64,000 nucleotides of DNA from Aeromonas taiwanensis (GTDB lineage Bacteria; Pseudomonadota; Gammaproteobacteria; Enterobacterales; Aeromonadaceae). The notes below the pieces were generated by a model. That model had not been told where the DNA came from and ran no database searches. It worked only from the letters and a program-made list of their open reading frames with translations. The stretch covers positions 1 to 64,000 of the forward strand of contig NZ_CDDD01000001.1 in NCBI RefSeq assembly GCF_000820165.1. Reading direction: 5' to 3'. This document shows positions 55,868 through 64,000 of the stretch, in pieces; the stretch's first letter is position 1, and every line of letters begins with the position of its first letter. Both the position numbers and the translations under genes were made by a program.

Positions 55868-56746
55868 TTATTCTGACAAGCCGACATACACGTCGTAGAG
55901 CTGTCCTTGCCGCTCGACGGTGACGGTCATTTCCGTGGCGCCCGCTACCTGCTGCATCGCCTGCATGGCCTGTGCGTTATCCCGCAGATCCAGGCCATTG
56001 ATGCTGACCGCCAGATCGTTGGCGACCAGTCCGAGTTGATTGAACAGTTCCGGATTGCGGCCCGGGTTGAGTCGATAGCCGACCATGCGGCCATCCACCC
56101 GGACCGGGGAAATATTGAGATAATCGGTGATCTTGCCTGGATTGCTCAGCAGCTCGCTGCGCACCGCGGTGAGCCCCTCCCCCTGGCGGGCCGCCTTGGG
56201 CAGAGGTTTGCCGTACTCTTCCCCGTCCAGCATCAGGGTCTCGTCACGGCCGTCGCGGGCAATGATGACCCGGTCGGCGAACACCTGGCGGATCTTCGCC
56301 TGGGTGCCGTCGATGTAATCTCCGATGCCGTAAGAATTCTGTACCCCGTTATGGGAGATGATGGCGATGGATTTGGCCGGATCCGAGCTGGCCAGCACGC
56401 CGTTGAGCTGGGCGTTGAGCTGGGTCTTGGGGGCATCGGCTGCGACAGCCTCCGCCATTTTGTCGGCCTGAGGCTGCTGCGCCTTGCCAAACAGCGAGAG
56501 GCGACTGAGGTTGGCAAGATCGAGGCGATCACCGCCGCGGCCCTGAGCCGAGGTGACGGATGGCTGCCAGGATGCGCTGCCGGATGGCTGGGCCAGTTCA
56601 AACAGGCGCCAGGTGAGCACGGCACACTGCTGCGCCAGCAACAAGAGCAGCAGCCAGAACAGGGGTTGGCTGAAACGGGAGAGTGGCACTGCCTTGCAGC
56701 GAGCCAGAAGGGAGTTCAACAAATCATCCCTGAACGGTAGCGTCAT
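55868..56746 (-). CDS. exeC: Type II secretion system protein C
   Basis: A 292-residue clamp protein linking platform and secretin. One N-terminal membrane helix (about 27-45, PLFWLLLLLLAQQCAV) is followed by a homology region around 110-180 that binds the secretin N0 domain (LNAQLNGVLASSDPAKSIAII). A C-terminal PDZ-like domain ends the protein. ATG 56746 gives the family's usual length; the ribosome-binding site is weak. It is first gene of exeC-N. The promoter should lie in the 185 bp before hslR, shared back to back with it. Confidence 0.95.
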   Translation of the reverse strand: MTLPFRDDLLNSLLARCKAVPLSRFSQPLFWLLLLLLAQQCAVLTWRLFELAQPSGSASWQPSVTSAQGRGGDRLDLANLSRLSLFGKAQQPQADKMAEAVAADAPKTQLNAQLNGVLASSDPAKSIAIISHNGVQNSYGIGDYIDGTQAKIRQVFADRVIIARDGRDETLMLDGEEYGKPLPKAARQGEGLTAVRSELLSNPGKITDYLNISPVRVDGRMVGYRLNPGRNPELFNQLGLVANDLAVSINGLDLRDNAQAMQAMQQVAGATEMTVTVERQGQLYDVYVGLSE

Positions 56747-56889
56747 CTTTATCAAAATTGTCTGGCATCCTAGTCGGTTAGCTATTGTGTACGGCAATGG
56801 ACCCAGAGACAACCGACCGGATGGGACCAAGGGGAGAAAATTCAGATTCCGTCACACCCGCCCCCAGTTTCTATCCCGGGGGTTGCCTC

Positions 56890-56898
56890 TGGTATAAT
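56890..56898 (+). promoter_or_regulatory. Extended -10 promoter element of hslR
   Basis: TGGTATAAT is a perfect TATAAT with an upstream TGN extension, 34 bp before hslR. No good -35 is visible at 17-18 bp, as expected for an extended -10 promoter. I see no clear sigma-32 sequence. Confidence 0.55.
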
Positions 56899-56931
56899 CA
56901 TGCACCTTTTCAGTCATCCCGGAGCCGAACC

Positions 56932-57330
56932 ATGCCAAATACAGCACAGAGCAGCCCTCAGGTCCGTCTCGACAAGTGGCTGTGGGCCGCCCGCTTCTAC
57001 AAGACCCGCAGTCTGGCACGGGATCAGATCGATGGCGGCAAGGTGCATTACAACGGCCAGCGCAGCAAACCGGGCAAGACCGTCGAGGTCGGCGCCCTCG
57101 TCCGTTTCTGGCAGGGCCAGGACGAGCGGGAGGTGCGGGTGCTCGAGGTGAGCGAACAGCGCAAGTCCGCCCCCCTGGCCCAGCAGCTCTATGAAGAGAC
57201 CGAGGCCAGCCTGAAGAGGCGGGCAGAAAACAGCGAGGCCAGACGCTTCAACAGCCAGTTTGCCCCGAGCCCCGAACGCCGCCCCGACAAGCAGGAGCGA
57301 CGCCAGCTGATCAAGGTCAAGCAATCCTAA
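56932..57330 (+). CDS. hslR: Ribosome-associated heat-shock protein Hsp15
   Basis: A 132-residue S4-domain protein that binds the free 50S subunit carrying a nascent-chain tRNA after heat stress. The S4 motif VRLDKWLWAARFYKTRSLARD is at 11-31, followed by GGKVHYNGQRSKPGK. The C-terminal third is basic and helical. GGAG precedes ATG 56932. It is followed by hslO, with which it is co-conserved in gammaproteobacteria; a hairpin separates them here. Confidence 0.95.
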   Translation: MPNTAQSSPQVRLDKWLWAARFYKTRSLARDQIDGGKVHYNGQRSKPGKTVEVGALVRFWQGQDEREVRVLEVSEQRKSAPLAQQLYEETEASLKRRAENSEARRFNSQFAPSPERRPDKQERRQLIKVKQS

Positions 57331-57357
57331 TCTGCCTGCGTGACCCCTTTATGACGG

Positions 57358-57390
57358 CAGGTGGAGGAAATAGTTCCTAACCACCTGTTT
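57358..57390 (+). terminator. Hairpin between hslR and hslO
   Basis: CAGGTGG-AGGAA-ATAG-TTCCT-AA-CCACCTG: 12 pairs with a two-base bulge, then TTT. It could terminate hslR, or act in the hslO leader, since hslO begins 43 bp further on. Confidence 0.6.
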
Positions 57391-57429
57391 AACAATGTAA
57401 TTATTCCCCCAAGCACATCCTAGGAAAAC

Positions 57430-58317
57430 ATGATGAGTAACCAAGACCTCCTGTATCGCTATCTGTTCGAAGAGTACGAAGTGCGGGGTGAGCTGGTCCA
57501 GCTGGATCATACCTATCGCCACATCATCGACGCCCAGAACTACCCGGTACAGGTGCAGCAACTGCTGGGTGAGCTGCTGGTCGCCACCAGCCTGCTGACC
57601 GCCACCCTCAAGTTCGAAGGCTCCATCACGGTGCAGCTGCAGGGGGACGGCCCGGTGCGCCTGGCGGTGATCAACGGCGACAACAACCAGCAACTGCGCG
57701 GCGTGGCCCGCTTCGAGGGTGAGCTGCCGAGCGATGGCAAGCTGCAGAGCCTGATCGGCAACGGCCAGCTGGTGATCACCATCACCCCGGAGCAGGGCGA
57801 GCGCTATCAGGGCATCATCGCCCTGGAAGCCGACACCCTGGCGGCTTGCCTGGAGCAGTATTTCGCCCAGTCCGAGCAGCTCGCCACCCGCCTCTGGATC
57901 CGCACCGGTCATCATGAGGGCCAGCCCCGCGCCGCCGGCATCCTGCTGCAGGAACTGCCGGCCCAGAGCGAGGATCACAGCGAGGACTTCGATCACCTGG
58001 TCCAGCTCACTACCACCATCAAGGATGAGGAGCTGTTCGGTCTGGAAGCGGAAGAGATCCTCTACCGCCTCTACCACCAGGACAAGGTGCGGGTGTTCGA
58101 TCCCCAGGCCATCGAGTTCCGCTGCACCTGTTCCCGCGCCCGCTGCGAAGGGGCTCTGCTGCAGATAGAGAAGCAGGAGGCGGTGGCCATGGTGCAGGAG
58201 CTCGGCAAGATCGACATGCACTGCGATTACTGCGGCGCCCACTACGAATTTGATGGGATCGACATCGAAACCCTGTTCAGCAGGGCTCCCGGTAATGATG
58301 CAAACAAGTTACACTAA
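57430..58317 (+). CDS. hslO: Redox-regulated chaperone Hsp33
   Basis: A 295-residue holdase chaperone activated by oxidation. The four zinc-binding cysteines are present in the C-terminal switch: RCTC near residue 235 and CDYC about 30 residues later. The N-terminal substrate-binding domain contains [19 protein letters not shown] and GEGLTPYQG-like regions (here [10 protein letters not shown]). ATG 57430 is directly followed by a second ATG (57433), and either may be used. It is upstream of pckA, a conserved order. Confidence 0.96.
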   Translation: MMSNQDLLYRYLFEEYEVRGELVQLDHTYRHIIDAQNYPVQVQQLLGELLVATSLLTATLKFEGSITVQLQGDGPVRLAVINGDNNQQLRGVARFEGELPSDGKLQSLIGNGQLVITITPEQGERYQGIIALEADTLAACLEQYFAQSEQLATRLWIRTGHHEGQPRAAGILLQELPAQSEDHSEDFDHLVQLTTTIKDEELFGLEAEEILYRLYHQDKVRVFDPQAIEFRCTCSRARCEGALLQIEKQEAVAMVQELGKIDMHCDYCGAHYEFDGIDIETLFSRAPGNDANKLH

Positions 58318-58319
58318 TC

Positions 58320-58345
58320 AAAGGCGGGCAAAACCCGCCTTTAAC
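58320..58345 (+). terminator. Rho-independent terminator of hslO
   Basis: AAAGGCGGG, loop CAAAA, CCCGCCTTT then AACTT. A 9-bp stem overlapping the stop codon region of hslO. Confidence 0.8.
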
Positions 58346-58399
58346 TTAAATAACAAAAAAATACCCTATTTTATAAAGTTTGATGGCGATCGCTAAAAA

Positions 58400-58417
58400 C
58401 TACCACCTAGGTGGTAG
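58400..58417. promoter_or_regulatory. 18-bp perfect palindrome CTACCACCTAGGTGGTAG upstream of pckA
   Basis: Perfect dyad with no spacer, 49 bp before the pckA start, next to a second palindrome GCGATCGC (58386-58393). Its size and position suit a homodimeric repressor or activator site. It does not match the HexR, FadR, Crp or ArgR consensus as I know them. Confidence 0.55.
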
Positions 58418-58466
58418 CATGAACGTCAGATAGAACCCTACACACCTCTGAACCCAGGAGAATACA

Positions 58467-60092
58467 ATGACAATCGTGGTAGAACCCACCCTGGCCCAAC
58501 AACTGAAGCTGGACCAGTACGGTATCAAAAATAGCCAGGAAATCGTTCGCAACCCCTCCTATGAGCAGCTTTTCGCAGAAGAGACTCGCCCTGACCTGGA
58601 AGGTTTCGAACGGGGCGTCGTCACCGAGCTCGGCGCCGTCAATGTCAACACCGGCATCTTCACCGGCCGCTCCCCGAAAGATAAATATATCGTCAAAGAT
58701 GCCACCACCCAGGATACCGTGTGGTGGTCTGACCAGGGCAAGAACGATAACAAGGCGATCACACCCGAAGTGTGGTCACATCTGAAATCCCTGGTGACCA
58801 AACAGCTCTCCGGCAAGCGCCTGTTCGTGGTGGACGGCTTCTGCGGCGCCAACCCGGACACCCGCCTGGCCGTGCGCATCATCACCGAGGTAGCCTGGCA
58901 GGCACACTTCGTGAAGAACATGTTCATCCGCCCGAGCGAGGAAGAGCTCAAGACCTTCACACCGGACTTCGTGGTGATGAACGGTGCCAAGTGCACCAAC
59001 CCGAACTGGAAGGAGCAGGGTCTCAACTCCGAGAACTTCGTCGCCTTCAACATGACCGAGAAGATGCAGCTCATCGGTGGCACCTGGTACGGTGGCGAGA
59101 TGAAGAAGGGCATGTTCTCCATGATGAACTACTTCCTGCCCCTGCGTGGCATCGCCTCCATGCACTGCTCCGCCAACGTGGGCAAGGATGGTGACGTGGC
59201 CATCTTCTTCGGCCTCTCCGGCACCGGCAAGACCACCCTCTCCACCGATCCCAAGCGCCAGCTGATCGGTGACGACGAGCACGGCTGGGACGACCACGGC
59301 GTGTTCAACTTCGAAGGGGGCTGCTACGCCAAGACCATCAAGCTCTCCGAAGAGGCCGAGCCGGACATCTACCACGCCATCCGTCGCGATGCGCTGCTGG
59401 AGAACGTGACCGTGGCGGCCGATGGCACCATCGACTTCGACGATGGCTCCCGCACCGAGAACACCCGGGTCTCCTACCCCATCTACCACATCGACAACAT
59501 CGTCAAGCCGGTCTCCAAAGCGGGTCACGCCACCAAAGTGATCTTCCTGACTGCCGATGCCTTCGGTGTGCTGCCCCCGGTCGCCAAGCTGACCAAGGAG
59601 CAGACCAAGTACCACTTCCTGTCCGGCTTCACCGCCAAGCTGGCCGGCACCGAGCGCGGCATCACCGAGCCGACCCCGACCTTCTCCTCCTGCTTCGGCG
59701 CGGCCTTCCTCAGCCTGCACCCGACCAAGTACGGCCAGGAGCTGGTGAAACGGATGGAAGCGGCAGGGGCAGAAGCCTATCTGGTCAACACCGGCTGGAA
59801 CGGCACCGGCAAACGCATCTCCATCAAGGACACCCGCGCCATCATCGACGCCATTCTGGATGGTTCCATCGAGCAGGCGCCGACCAAGGTACTGCCGGTG
59901 TTCAACCTGGAAGTGCCGACCGAGCTGCCGGGCGTCAACCCCGCCATCCTCGATCCGCGCGACACCTACGCCGACAAGGCCGAGTGGGATGCCAAGGCGG
60001 CCGACCTGGCCGGGCGCTTCATCAAGAACTTCGAGCGCTTCACCGACAACGACGAGGGCAAACGCCTGGTCGCGGCGGGTCCGCAGCTGTAA
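58467..60092 (+). CDS. pckA: Phosphoenolpyruvate carboxykinase (ATP)
   Basis: Decarboxylates and phosphorylates oxaloacetate to PEP, the entry to gluconeogenesis. The protein has 541 residues (E. coli 540). The P-loop [11 protein letters not shown] is near 250 and the metal/substrate motif [21 protein letters not shown] near 270. [14 protein letters not shown]-like [13 protein letters not shown] is at the N-terminus. CAGGAGA precedes ATG 58467. It stands alone with a strong terminator; an 18-bp palindrome lies in the upstream region. Confidence 0.98.
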   Translation: MTIVVEPTLAQQLKLDQYGIKNSQEIVRNPSYEQLFAEETRPDLEGFERGVVTELGAVNVNTGIFTGRSPKDKYIVKDATTQDTVWWSDQGKNDNKAITPEVWSHLKSLVTKQLSGKRLFVVDGFCGANPDTRLAVRIITEVAWQAHFVKNMFIRPSEEELKTFTPDFVVMNGAKCTNPNWKEQGLNSENFVAFNMTEKMQLIGGTWYGGEMKKGMFSMMNYFLPLRGIASMHCSANVGKDGDVAIFFGLSGTGKTTLSTDPKRQLIGDDEHGWDDHGVFNFEGGCYAKTIKLSEEAEPDIYHAIRRDALLENVTVAADGTIDFDDGSRTENTRVSYPIYHIDNIVKPVSKAGHATKVIFLTADAFGVLPPVAKLTKEQTKYHFLSGFTAKLAGTERGITEPTPTFSSCFGAAFLSLHPTKYGQELVKRMEAAGAEAYLVNTGWNGTGKRISIKDTRAIIDAILDGSIEQAPTKVLPVFNLEVPTELPGVNPAILDPRDTYADKAEWDAKAADLAGRFIKNFERFTDNDEGKRLVAAGPQL

Positions 60093-60120
60093 TCACGGCC
60101 CCAACCTGCATCAATCCCAT

Positions 60121-60151
60121 ACCGGTCAGCCCTGCTGGCCGGTATTTTTTT
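60121..60151 (+). terminator. Rho-independent terminator of pckA
   Basis: ACCGGTCAGC, loop CCT, GCTGGCCGGT (one G-T pair) and then ATTTTTTT. A very strong candidate. Confidence 0.92.
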
Positions 60152-60225
60152 GGCCGATACGCGGCATATGGCTCCCGCCAAGCCTTGCCTTGCGCGCCCT
60201 CGCGCGTTAGATTCAGCCAAACTTT

Positions 60226-60239
60226 ATACAATATACAAT
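60226..60239. promoter_or_regulatory. Tandem ATACAAT repeat before the GntR gene
   Basis: ATACAATATACAAT, two direct 7-bp copies, 25 bp before the gene start. GntR/FCD regulators often bind short AT-rich sites with GTAT/ATAC cores near their own promoters, so autoregulation is possible. It may equally be part of the -10 region. Confidence 0.4.
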
Positions 60240-60264
60240 TTTGCAACCTGCCCGTGACGCCAGC

Positions 60265-60930
60265 ATGACCCCACCCTACAAGACCCGTACCCAGATGGTG
60301 ATGGAGAACCTCCGTGGCCGGATACTGCGCGGGGAATTTCCCGCCGGGGCCCCCCTGCGCCAGGACGCCATCGCCAAGGAGCTGGCGGTGAGCCGCATCC
60401 CGGTGCGGGAGGCCCTGATGCAGCTGGAAGCCCAGGGGCTGGTGAAGTTCGAGGCCCATCGCGGCGCCGTCGTCACCATGCTGGACGCCTCCGCCGTCGA
60501 AGAGCTCTTTTATTTGCGGGCGCTGCTGGAAGCCGATACCCTGTTTCACGCCGTCGACAAGATGACGGAAGCCACCTTCGCCGAGGCGGAGGCCATCCTC
60601 GCCCAGTTTGATCTGGCGCTGGAGTCCGGCACCCAGATCGAACACTGGGCCGAATTGAACCACCGTTTTCACGCCACCCTCTATCAGGTTGCCAATCGCC
60701 CCCAGGCACTGGAGCTGATCGCCCAGATCAATCTGAGCTGCGACCGCTATGTGCGTTTCGAACTGCTGTTTGCCCAGGGCGGCGTAGACAAGGCCGAGCG
60801 CGAGCACGCCCGGCTGCTGGAGCTGTGCCGCGCCCGGCGCAAGCACGAGGCCGTGGTACTGCTCAAGCAACACATCGAGGCGGCAGGCCAGTCGGTCAGG
60901 CAGATCCTGGCGAACAGCCACCACCCATGA
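60265..60930 (+). CDS. GntR family regulator, FCD (FadR-like) subfamily
   Basis: A 221-residue regulator. The winged helix at about 10-75 includes RQDAIAKELAVSRIPVREALMQLEAQGLV. The C-terminal FCD ligand domain holds the metal-ligand pattern with an Asp/His set (NHRFHATLYQ near 140, EREHARLLELCRARR near 185). The ligand, often a carboxylic acid, is unknown. ATG 60265 has a weak ribosome-binding site. It lies 33 bp before the aminopeptidase gene and may be co-transcribed with it. Confidence 0.88.
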   Translation: MTPPYKTRTQMVMENLRGRILRGEFPAGAPLRQDAIAKELAVSRIPVREALMQLEAQGLVKFEAHRGAVVTMLDASAVEELFYLRALLEADTLFHAVDKMTEATFAEAEAILAQFDLALESGTQIEHWAELNHRFHATLYQVANRPQALELIAQINLSCDRYVRFELLFAQGGVDKAEREHARLLELCRARRKHEAVVLLKQHIEAAGQSVRQILANSHHP

Positions 60931-60963
60931 ACACTCACATCATCACAATCTGGCAATAACGAC

Positions 60964-62766
60964 ATGAATCATTTCGAGATTATTGAAACCCGCGTCGCCC
61001 AGGTCAGGACCACTCTGGCCACGCTGGAACTGGACGCCTTCATCGTTCCCCACGACGACGAGCACCTGGGGGAATACATTCCCGCCTACGCAGAGCGGCT
61101 GGACTGGATCACGGGTTTCAACGGCTCCGCCGGCCTTGCCATCATACTGGCGCAGCGGGCGGCCCTGTTCATCGACGGTCGTTATACAGTACAGGCCCGC
61201 ATGCAGGCACCGGCCGACCTGTTCGAGTTCCTTCATCTGGTGGAAAATCCCCACGTGCAGTGGCTGGCCGAGCAGCTGCCGTCCGGCGCACGGGTCGGCT
61301 TTGACCCCCGCCTCCACAGCCTGGCCTGGTACCAGAACGCCAGGGCCGTGCTGGCGGATCGCGGTATCGAGCTGATCCGGGTCGACGACAACCCCATCGA
61401 TCTGCACTGGGTCGATCGCCCCGCCCCGACCAAGAGCCCTGTCATCCTCTACAGCGAGGAACTGGCGGGCCAGTCCAGCCAGGCCAAGCGCGAGCTGCTG
61501 GCCAGCGATCTGCGCAAGCGCGGGCTGGATGCGGTGCTGCTGACCCAGGCCGAACCCATCAACTGGCTGCTGAACCTGCGCGGTCGCGACGTGGAGCGTC
61601 TGCCCGTGGTGCTGGGCTTCGCGGTGCTCTACGCCAACACCACGGTGGACTTCTTCGTCGACACCGACAAGATCGACTGCTTCGCCTTCAGCCAGCACGT
61701 GGGCCAGGATGTCTCCGTCTACCCCATCGACAAGCTGGGTGACGTGCTCAAGCGCATCGGCGAGGATCACCAGAAGGTGCTGGCCGACCCCAACACCGCC
61801 AACGCCTGGACCCAGCTGGTCATGGAAGAGGCGGGCGCCATCCTGGTGGCAGGTCAGGACCCGACCATGCTGCCCAAGGCGTGCAAGAACGCCGTGGAGC
61901 TGGCCGGCATGCAGCGCGCACACCTGCGCGACGGCGTCGCCGTCACCCGCTTCCTCGCCTGGCTGGATCGCCTGATCGCCAGCGGCGAGTTCGACGGTGT
62001 GGATGAAGGCACCCTGGCCGATCGGCTCGAGGCCTTCCGCCGCGAGCAGGATCACTATGTGGAGCCGAGCTTCGACACCATCTCCGCACTCGGTCCCAAC
62101 GCCGCCATGTGCCACTACCGCCACACCAACGGCACCCCGCGCGCCTTCGGCCAGGACAGCATCTATCTGGTGGACTCCGGCGCCCAGTATCTGGACGGCA
62201 CCACCGACATCACCCGTACCGTCAAGGTGGGTGAGGTGACCGACGAGCACAAGGCGATGTTCACCCGTGTGCTGCAGGGCCACATCGCCCTGGATCAGGC
62301 CCGCTTCCCGCGCGGCACCGCCGGCATCCAGCTCGACGTGCTGGCCCGCATGCCCCTGTGGCAGGCCGGCTACAACTATGACCACGGCACCGGCCACGGC
62401 GTTGGCCACTTCCTCAGCGTGCATGAAGGCCCACAGCGCATCGCCCCCAAGGGCAGCCTGGTGGCCCTGCTGCCGGGCATGGTGCTCTCCAACGAGCCGG
62501 GCTACTACCGGGAAGATGGGTTCGGTATCCGCTGTGAAAACCTGGTGGTGGTGACCGAGCAGGAAGCCCGCGGCGAACTCGCCATGCTGGGCTTCGAACG
62601 GCTAACCTATGTACCGTTCGACACCCGCCTCATCGATCGCAGCCTGCTGAGCCCGGCCGAGTTCCGCTGGATCAACGAATACCACGCCGAAGTCTATCGC
62701 CGCCTGAGCCCGCTGCTGGCCGGCGAGGATCTCGCATGGCTGGAGCAGGCGACCAGCCTCCTCTGA
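60964..62766 (+). CDS. Xaa-Pro aminopeptidase (M24B, large form)
   Basis: Removes the N-terminal residue preceding proline; 600 residues, the three-domain large aminopeptidase P type rather than the 440-residue E. coli PepP. Two creatinase-like N-terminal domains (1-300) precede the pita-bread domain. All five metal ligands are visible: YLVDSGAQY, GTTDITRT, GTGHGVGHFL, LSNEPGYY and CENLVVV. The ribosome-binding site is weak. It follows the GntR gene by 33 bp and ends in a strong terminator. Confidence 0.93.
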   Translation: MNHFEIIETRVAQVRTTLATLELDAFIVPHDDEHLGEYIPAYAERLDWITGFNGSAGLAIILAQRAALFIDGRYTVQARMQAPADLFEFLHLVENPHVQWLAEQLPSGARVGFDPRLHSLAWYQNARAVLADRGIELIRVDDNPIDLHWVDRPAPTKSPVILYSEELAGQSSQAKRELLASDLRKRGLDAVLLTQAEPINWLLNLRGRDVERLPVVLGFAVLYANTTVDFFVDTDKIDCFAFSQHVGQDVSVYPIDKLGDVLKRIGEDHQKVLADPNTANAWTQLVMEEAGAILVAGQDPTMLPKACKNAVELAGMQRAHLRDGVAVTRFLAWLDRLIASGEFDGVDEGTLADRLEAFRREQDHYVEPSFDTISALGPNAAMCHYRHTNGTPRAFGQDSIYLVDSGAQYLDGTTDITRTVKVGEVTDEHKAMFTRVLQGHIALDQARFPRGTAGIQLDVLARMPLWQAGYNYDHGTGHGVGHFLSVHEGPQRIAPKGSLVALLPGMVLSNEPGYYREDGFGIRCENLVVVTEQEARGELAMLGFERLTYVPFDTRLIDRSLLSPAEFRWINEYHAEVYRRLSPLLAGEDLAWLEQATSLL

Positions 62767-62770
62767 TGAC

Positions 62771-62796
62771 ACAGGGCCTGCGGGCCCTGTTTTTTT
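62771..62796 (+). terminator. Rho-independent terminator of the aminopeptidase gene
   Basis: ACAGGGCC, loop TGCG, GGCCCTGT and TTTTTT directly after the stop codon. Confidence 0.93.
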
Positions 62797-62922
62797 GCCT
62801 GCGGATTGACCGCCCCTTTCCCCGACCAGGACAGACCCGCTTGCATCGCCCCGCCCGGCCTTCTACCCTGTGCCTCTTTTTTCGCTGCCAGCCGGCAGCA
62901 GAGACCCGTGACAGGAGCCCGG

Positions 62923-63375
62923 ATGCACCCGCCCCCCGTTTTACGCATTGCCACCCACGCCGACATGCACGCCATAGGGCAGCTCGACGCCGACATCTTC
63001 GGTGAGGATGTCTATCCTCCCTTCTTCTTCCGTCAGGCCATGGATTTGTGGCCCGATCTGCTGATCGTGGCGGAGCGGGAAGGCAGACTGCTGGGCTATG
63101 CCCTGGGAGGGCTCGGTCAGGATCGGTCGCAGGGCTGGCTGCTTTCCCTGGCGGTGCGCCCCGAGGCGCGCGGCTTCGGCCTGGCCGAGCGCATGATGCT
63201 GCAAGTGGAGCAGGGCCTGACGGCACTGCAGGTTGCAAGGGTCAGACTGACCGTGGATCCGGCCAATCCCGCCCGGCGCCTCTACCTGCGCCTCGGCTAT
63301 GCCTTGCTGTCCGAAGAGGCGGGCTATTTCGGTGCGGGTGAGGATCGCCTGTTGCTGGAAAAGTCCCTGATCTGA
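62923..63375 (+). CDS. GNAT family N-acetyltransferase
   Basis: A 150-residue protein of the RimI-like GNAT fold. It shows the acetyl-CoA loop LLSLAVRPEARGFGLAERMM (Q/RxxGxG/A as RGFGLA) near residues 68-87. The C-terminal NPARRLYLRLGYALLSEE motif is also typical. AGGAG lies six bases before ATG 62923. The acceptor substrate is unknown; ribosomal-protein or amino-acid acetylation are both possible. It is free-standing between the aminopeptidase gene and a lipoprotein gene. Confidence 0.87.
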   Translation: MHPPPVLRIATHADMHAIGQLDADIFGEDVYPPFFFRQAMDLWPDLLIVAEREGRLLGYALGGLGQDRSQGWLLSLAVRPEARGFGLAERMMLQVEQGLTALQVARVRLTVDPANPARRLYLRLGYALLSEEAGYFGAGEDRLLLEKSLI

Positions 63376-63506
63376 CGGTCATCAGGGGTGCCGGACGGCG
63401 TCCACACTCATACCTGGTTACATTTTGCAGGTTTCATGAGCAACCTGGTTGGCGTAAAGTTGAATCCATCACCAGATTAATCCGATGCCCGCCCAGGAGG
63501 CACATC

Positions 63507-63977
63507 ATGTTGAAACGTATTGCCCTCGTCACCCTGCTGGCCGCCACCACCGCCATCACGGGCTGTGCCAACAGCGACGTCTACTCCGGCGATGTCTACA
63601 CCAAGGATCGCGCCAAGCAGGTGCAGACCGTCAGTTACGGCACCATCATCTCCACCCGCCCGGTCAAGATCCAGGCAGACGAAAACTCCCTGATCGGCAC
63701 CATAGGCGGCGCCGTGGTGGGTGGCCTGCTCGGCAGCACCATAGGGGGCGGTCGCGGCAGTGACATCGCCGCCGCCGGGGGGGCCATCGCCGGTGCTGCC
63801 GCCGGCAAGGCCGCCGGTGACAAGCTCAATCAGGTGGATGGCGTGGAGCTCGAGATCAAGAAGGAGAGCGGTGAATCCATCGTGGTGGTACAAAAAGCCA
63901 GCCCGACCTTCGTGCCGGGTGCCCGGGTCCGCATGACACAGGGCAACGGCACCATCAACGTGGCCGTGGTGAACTGA
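63507..63977 (+). CDS. Glycine-zipper outer-membrane lipoprotein, SlyB/Pcp-like
   Basis: A 156-residue lipoprotein. The signal peptide ends at the lipobox ITGC (Cys20) and the next residue is Ala, which favours outer-membrane sorting. A glycine-zipper region at about 62-105 (IGGAVVGGLLGSTIGGGRG, then AAAGGAIAGAAAGKAAGD) is followed by a small beta domain. This is the SlyB/Pcp layout; in E. coli SlyB forms rings around outer-membrane proteins under stress. AGGAGG precedes ATG 63507. The window ends just after it. Confidence 0.9.
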   Translation: MLKRIALVTLLAATTAITGCANSDVYSGDVYTKDRAKQVQTVSYGTIISTRPVKIQADENSLIGTIGGAVVGGLLGSTIGGGRGSDIAAAGGAIAGAAAGKAAGDKLNQVDGVELEIKKESGESIVVVQKASPTFVPGARVRMTQGNGTINVAVVN

Positions 63978-64000
63978 TCCCGCCTGAGTGCCTGAAACAA

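Noticed and set aside
1-64000. CRISPR arrays, insertion sequences, att sites or prophage genes.
   Set aside because: I found no regularly spaced repeats, transposase or integrase motifs, or tRNA-flanked direct repeats. The window reads as continuous core chromosome.

Overview
The window looks like a chromosomal segment of an Aeromonas species (A. hydrophila/salmonicida-like). The evidence is the high-GC gammaproteobacterial coding style, a complete terminal-branch type II secretion operon in the Aeromonas exe order (C to N), and the hslR-hslO-pckA order next to it. Nearly all of the window is housekeeping and accessory core genome. I see no integrase, transposase, prophage block, CRISPR array, rRNA or tRNA. 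The species assignment is inference.

Layout. 1-10.7 kb: the 3' end of glnE, a short-chain dehydrogenase, AsmA, a lipoprotein-type prolyl oligopeptidase, a MgtC/DUF4010 membrane protein, a maltose-acetyltransferase-like enzyme overlapping a DUF1294 gene, a PspB-like miniprotein, and a PaiB-type protein. 10.8-17.8 kb: arginine biosynthesis, argC-B-F-G-H leftward and argE rightward, around an intergenic region with two well-phased ArgR boxes. 18-24.8 kb: ppc, then a convergent EAL/GGDEF pair (CSS-EAL phosphodiesterase and PAS-GAF-GGDEF cyclase), then ybaK. 24.8-31.2 kb: an OsmC-rhodanese-GNAT operon divergent from a MocR/PdxR-type regulator across a 24-bp inverted repeat, an orphan periplasmic binding-like protein, and a LysR-cidA-cidB cluster.

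31.2-45.1 kb: metL-metB divergent from metJ across four contiguous met boxes, an AraC regulator, csaA, an sdaC-like serine transporter with a structured AT-rich leader, nudE-cysQ, yrfG, an Old Yellow Enzyme/LysR divergent pair, tyrS and a LuxR-type regulator. 45.1-56.7 kb: the exeC-exeN operon on the minus strand. 56.9-64 kb: hslR, hslO, pckA, a GntR/FCD regulator, an aminopeptidase P, a GNAT enzyme and a glycine-zipper lipoprotein.

Functionally, ppc and pckA supply the opposite anaplerotic and gluconeogenic steps at the PEP-oxaloacetate node. The arg and met clusters draw amino-acid carbon from it under ArgR and MetJ control. The exe operon builds the type II secretion machine from inner-membrane platform to secretin; exeA/B and the prepilin peptidase are not in the window. 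No clearly new multi-gene system is evident. The least explained items are the OsmC/rhodanese/GNAT/MocR module and several strong palindromes or hairpins in leaders (pckA, sdaC, ppc, exeM-exeN).
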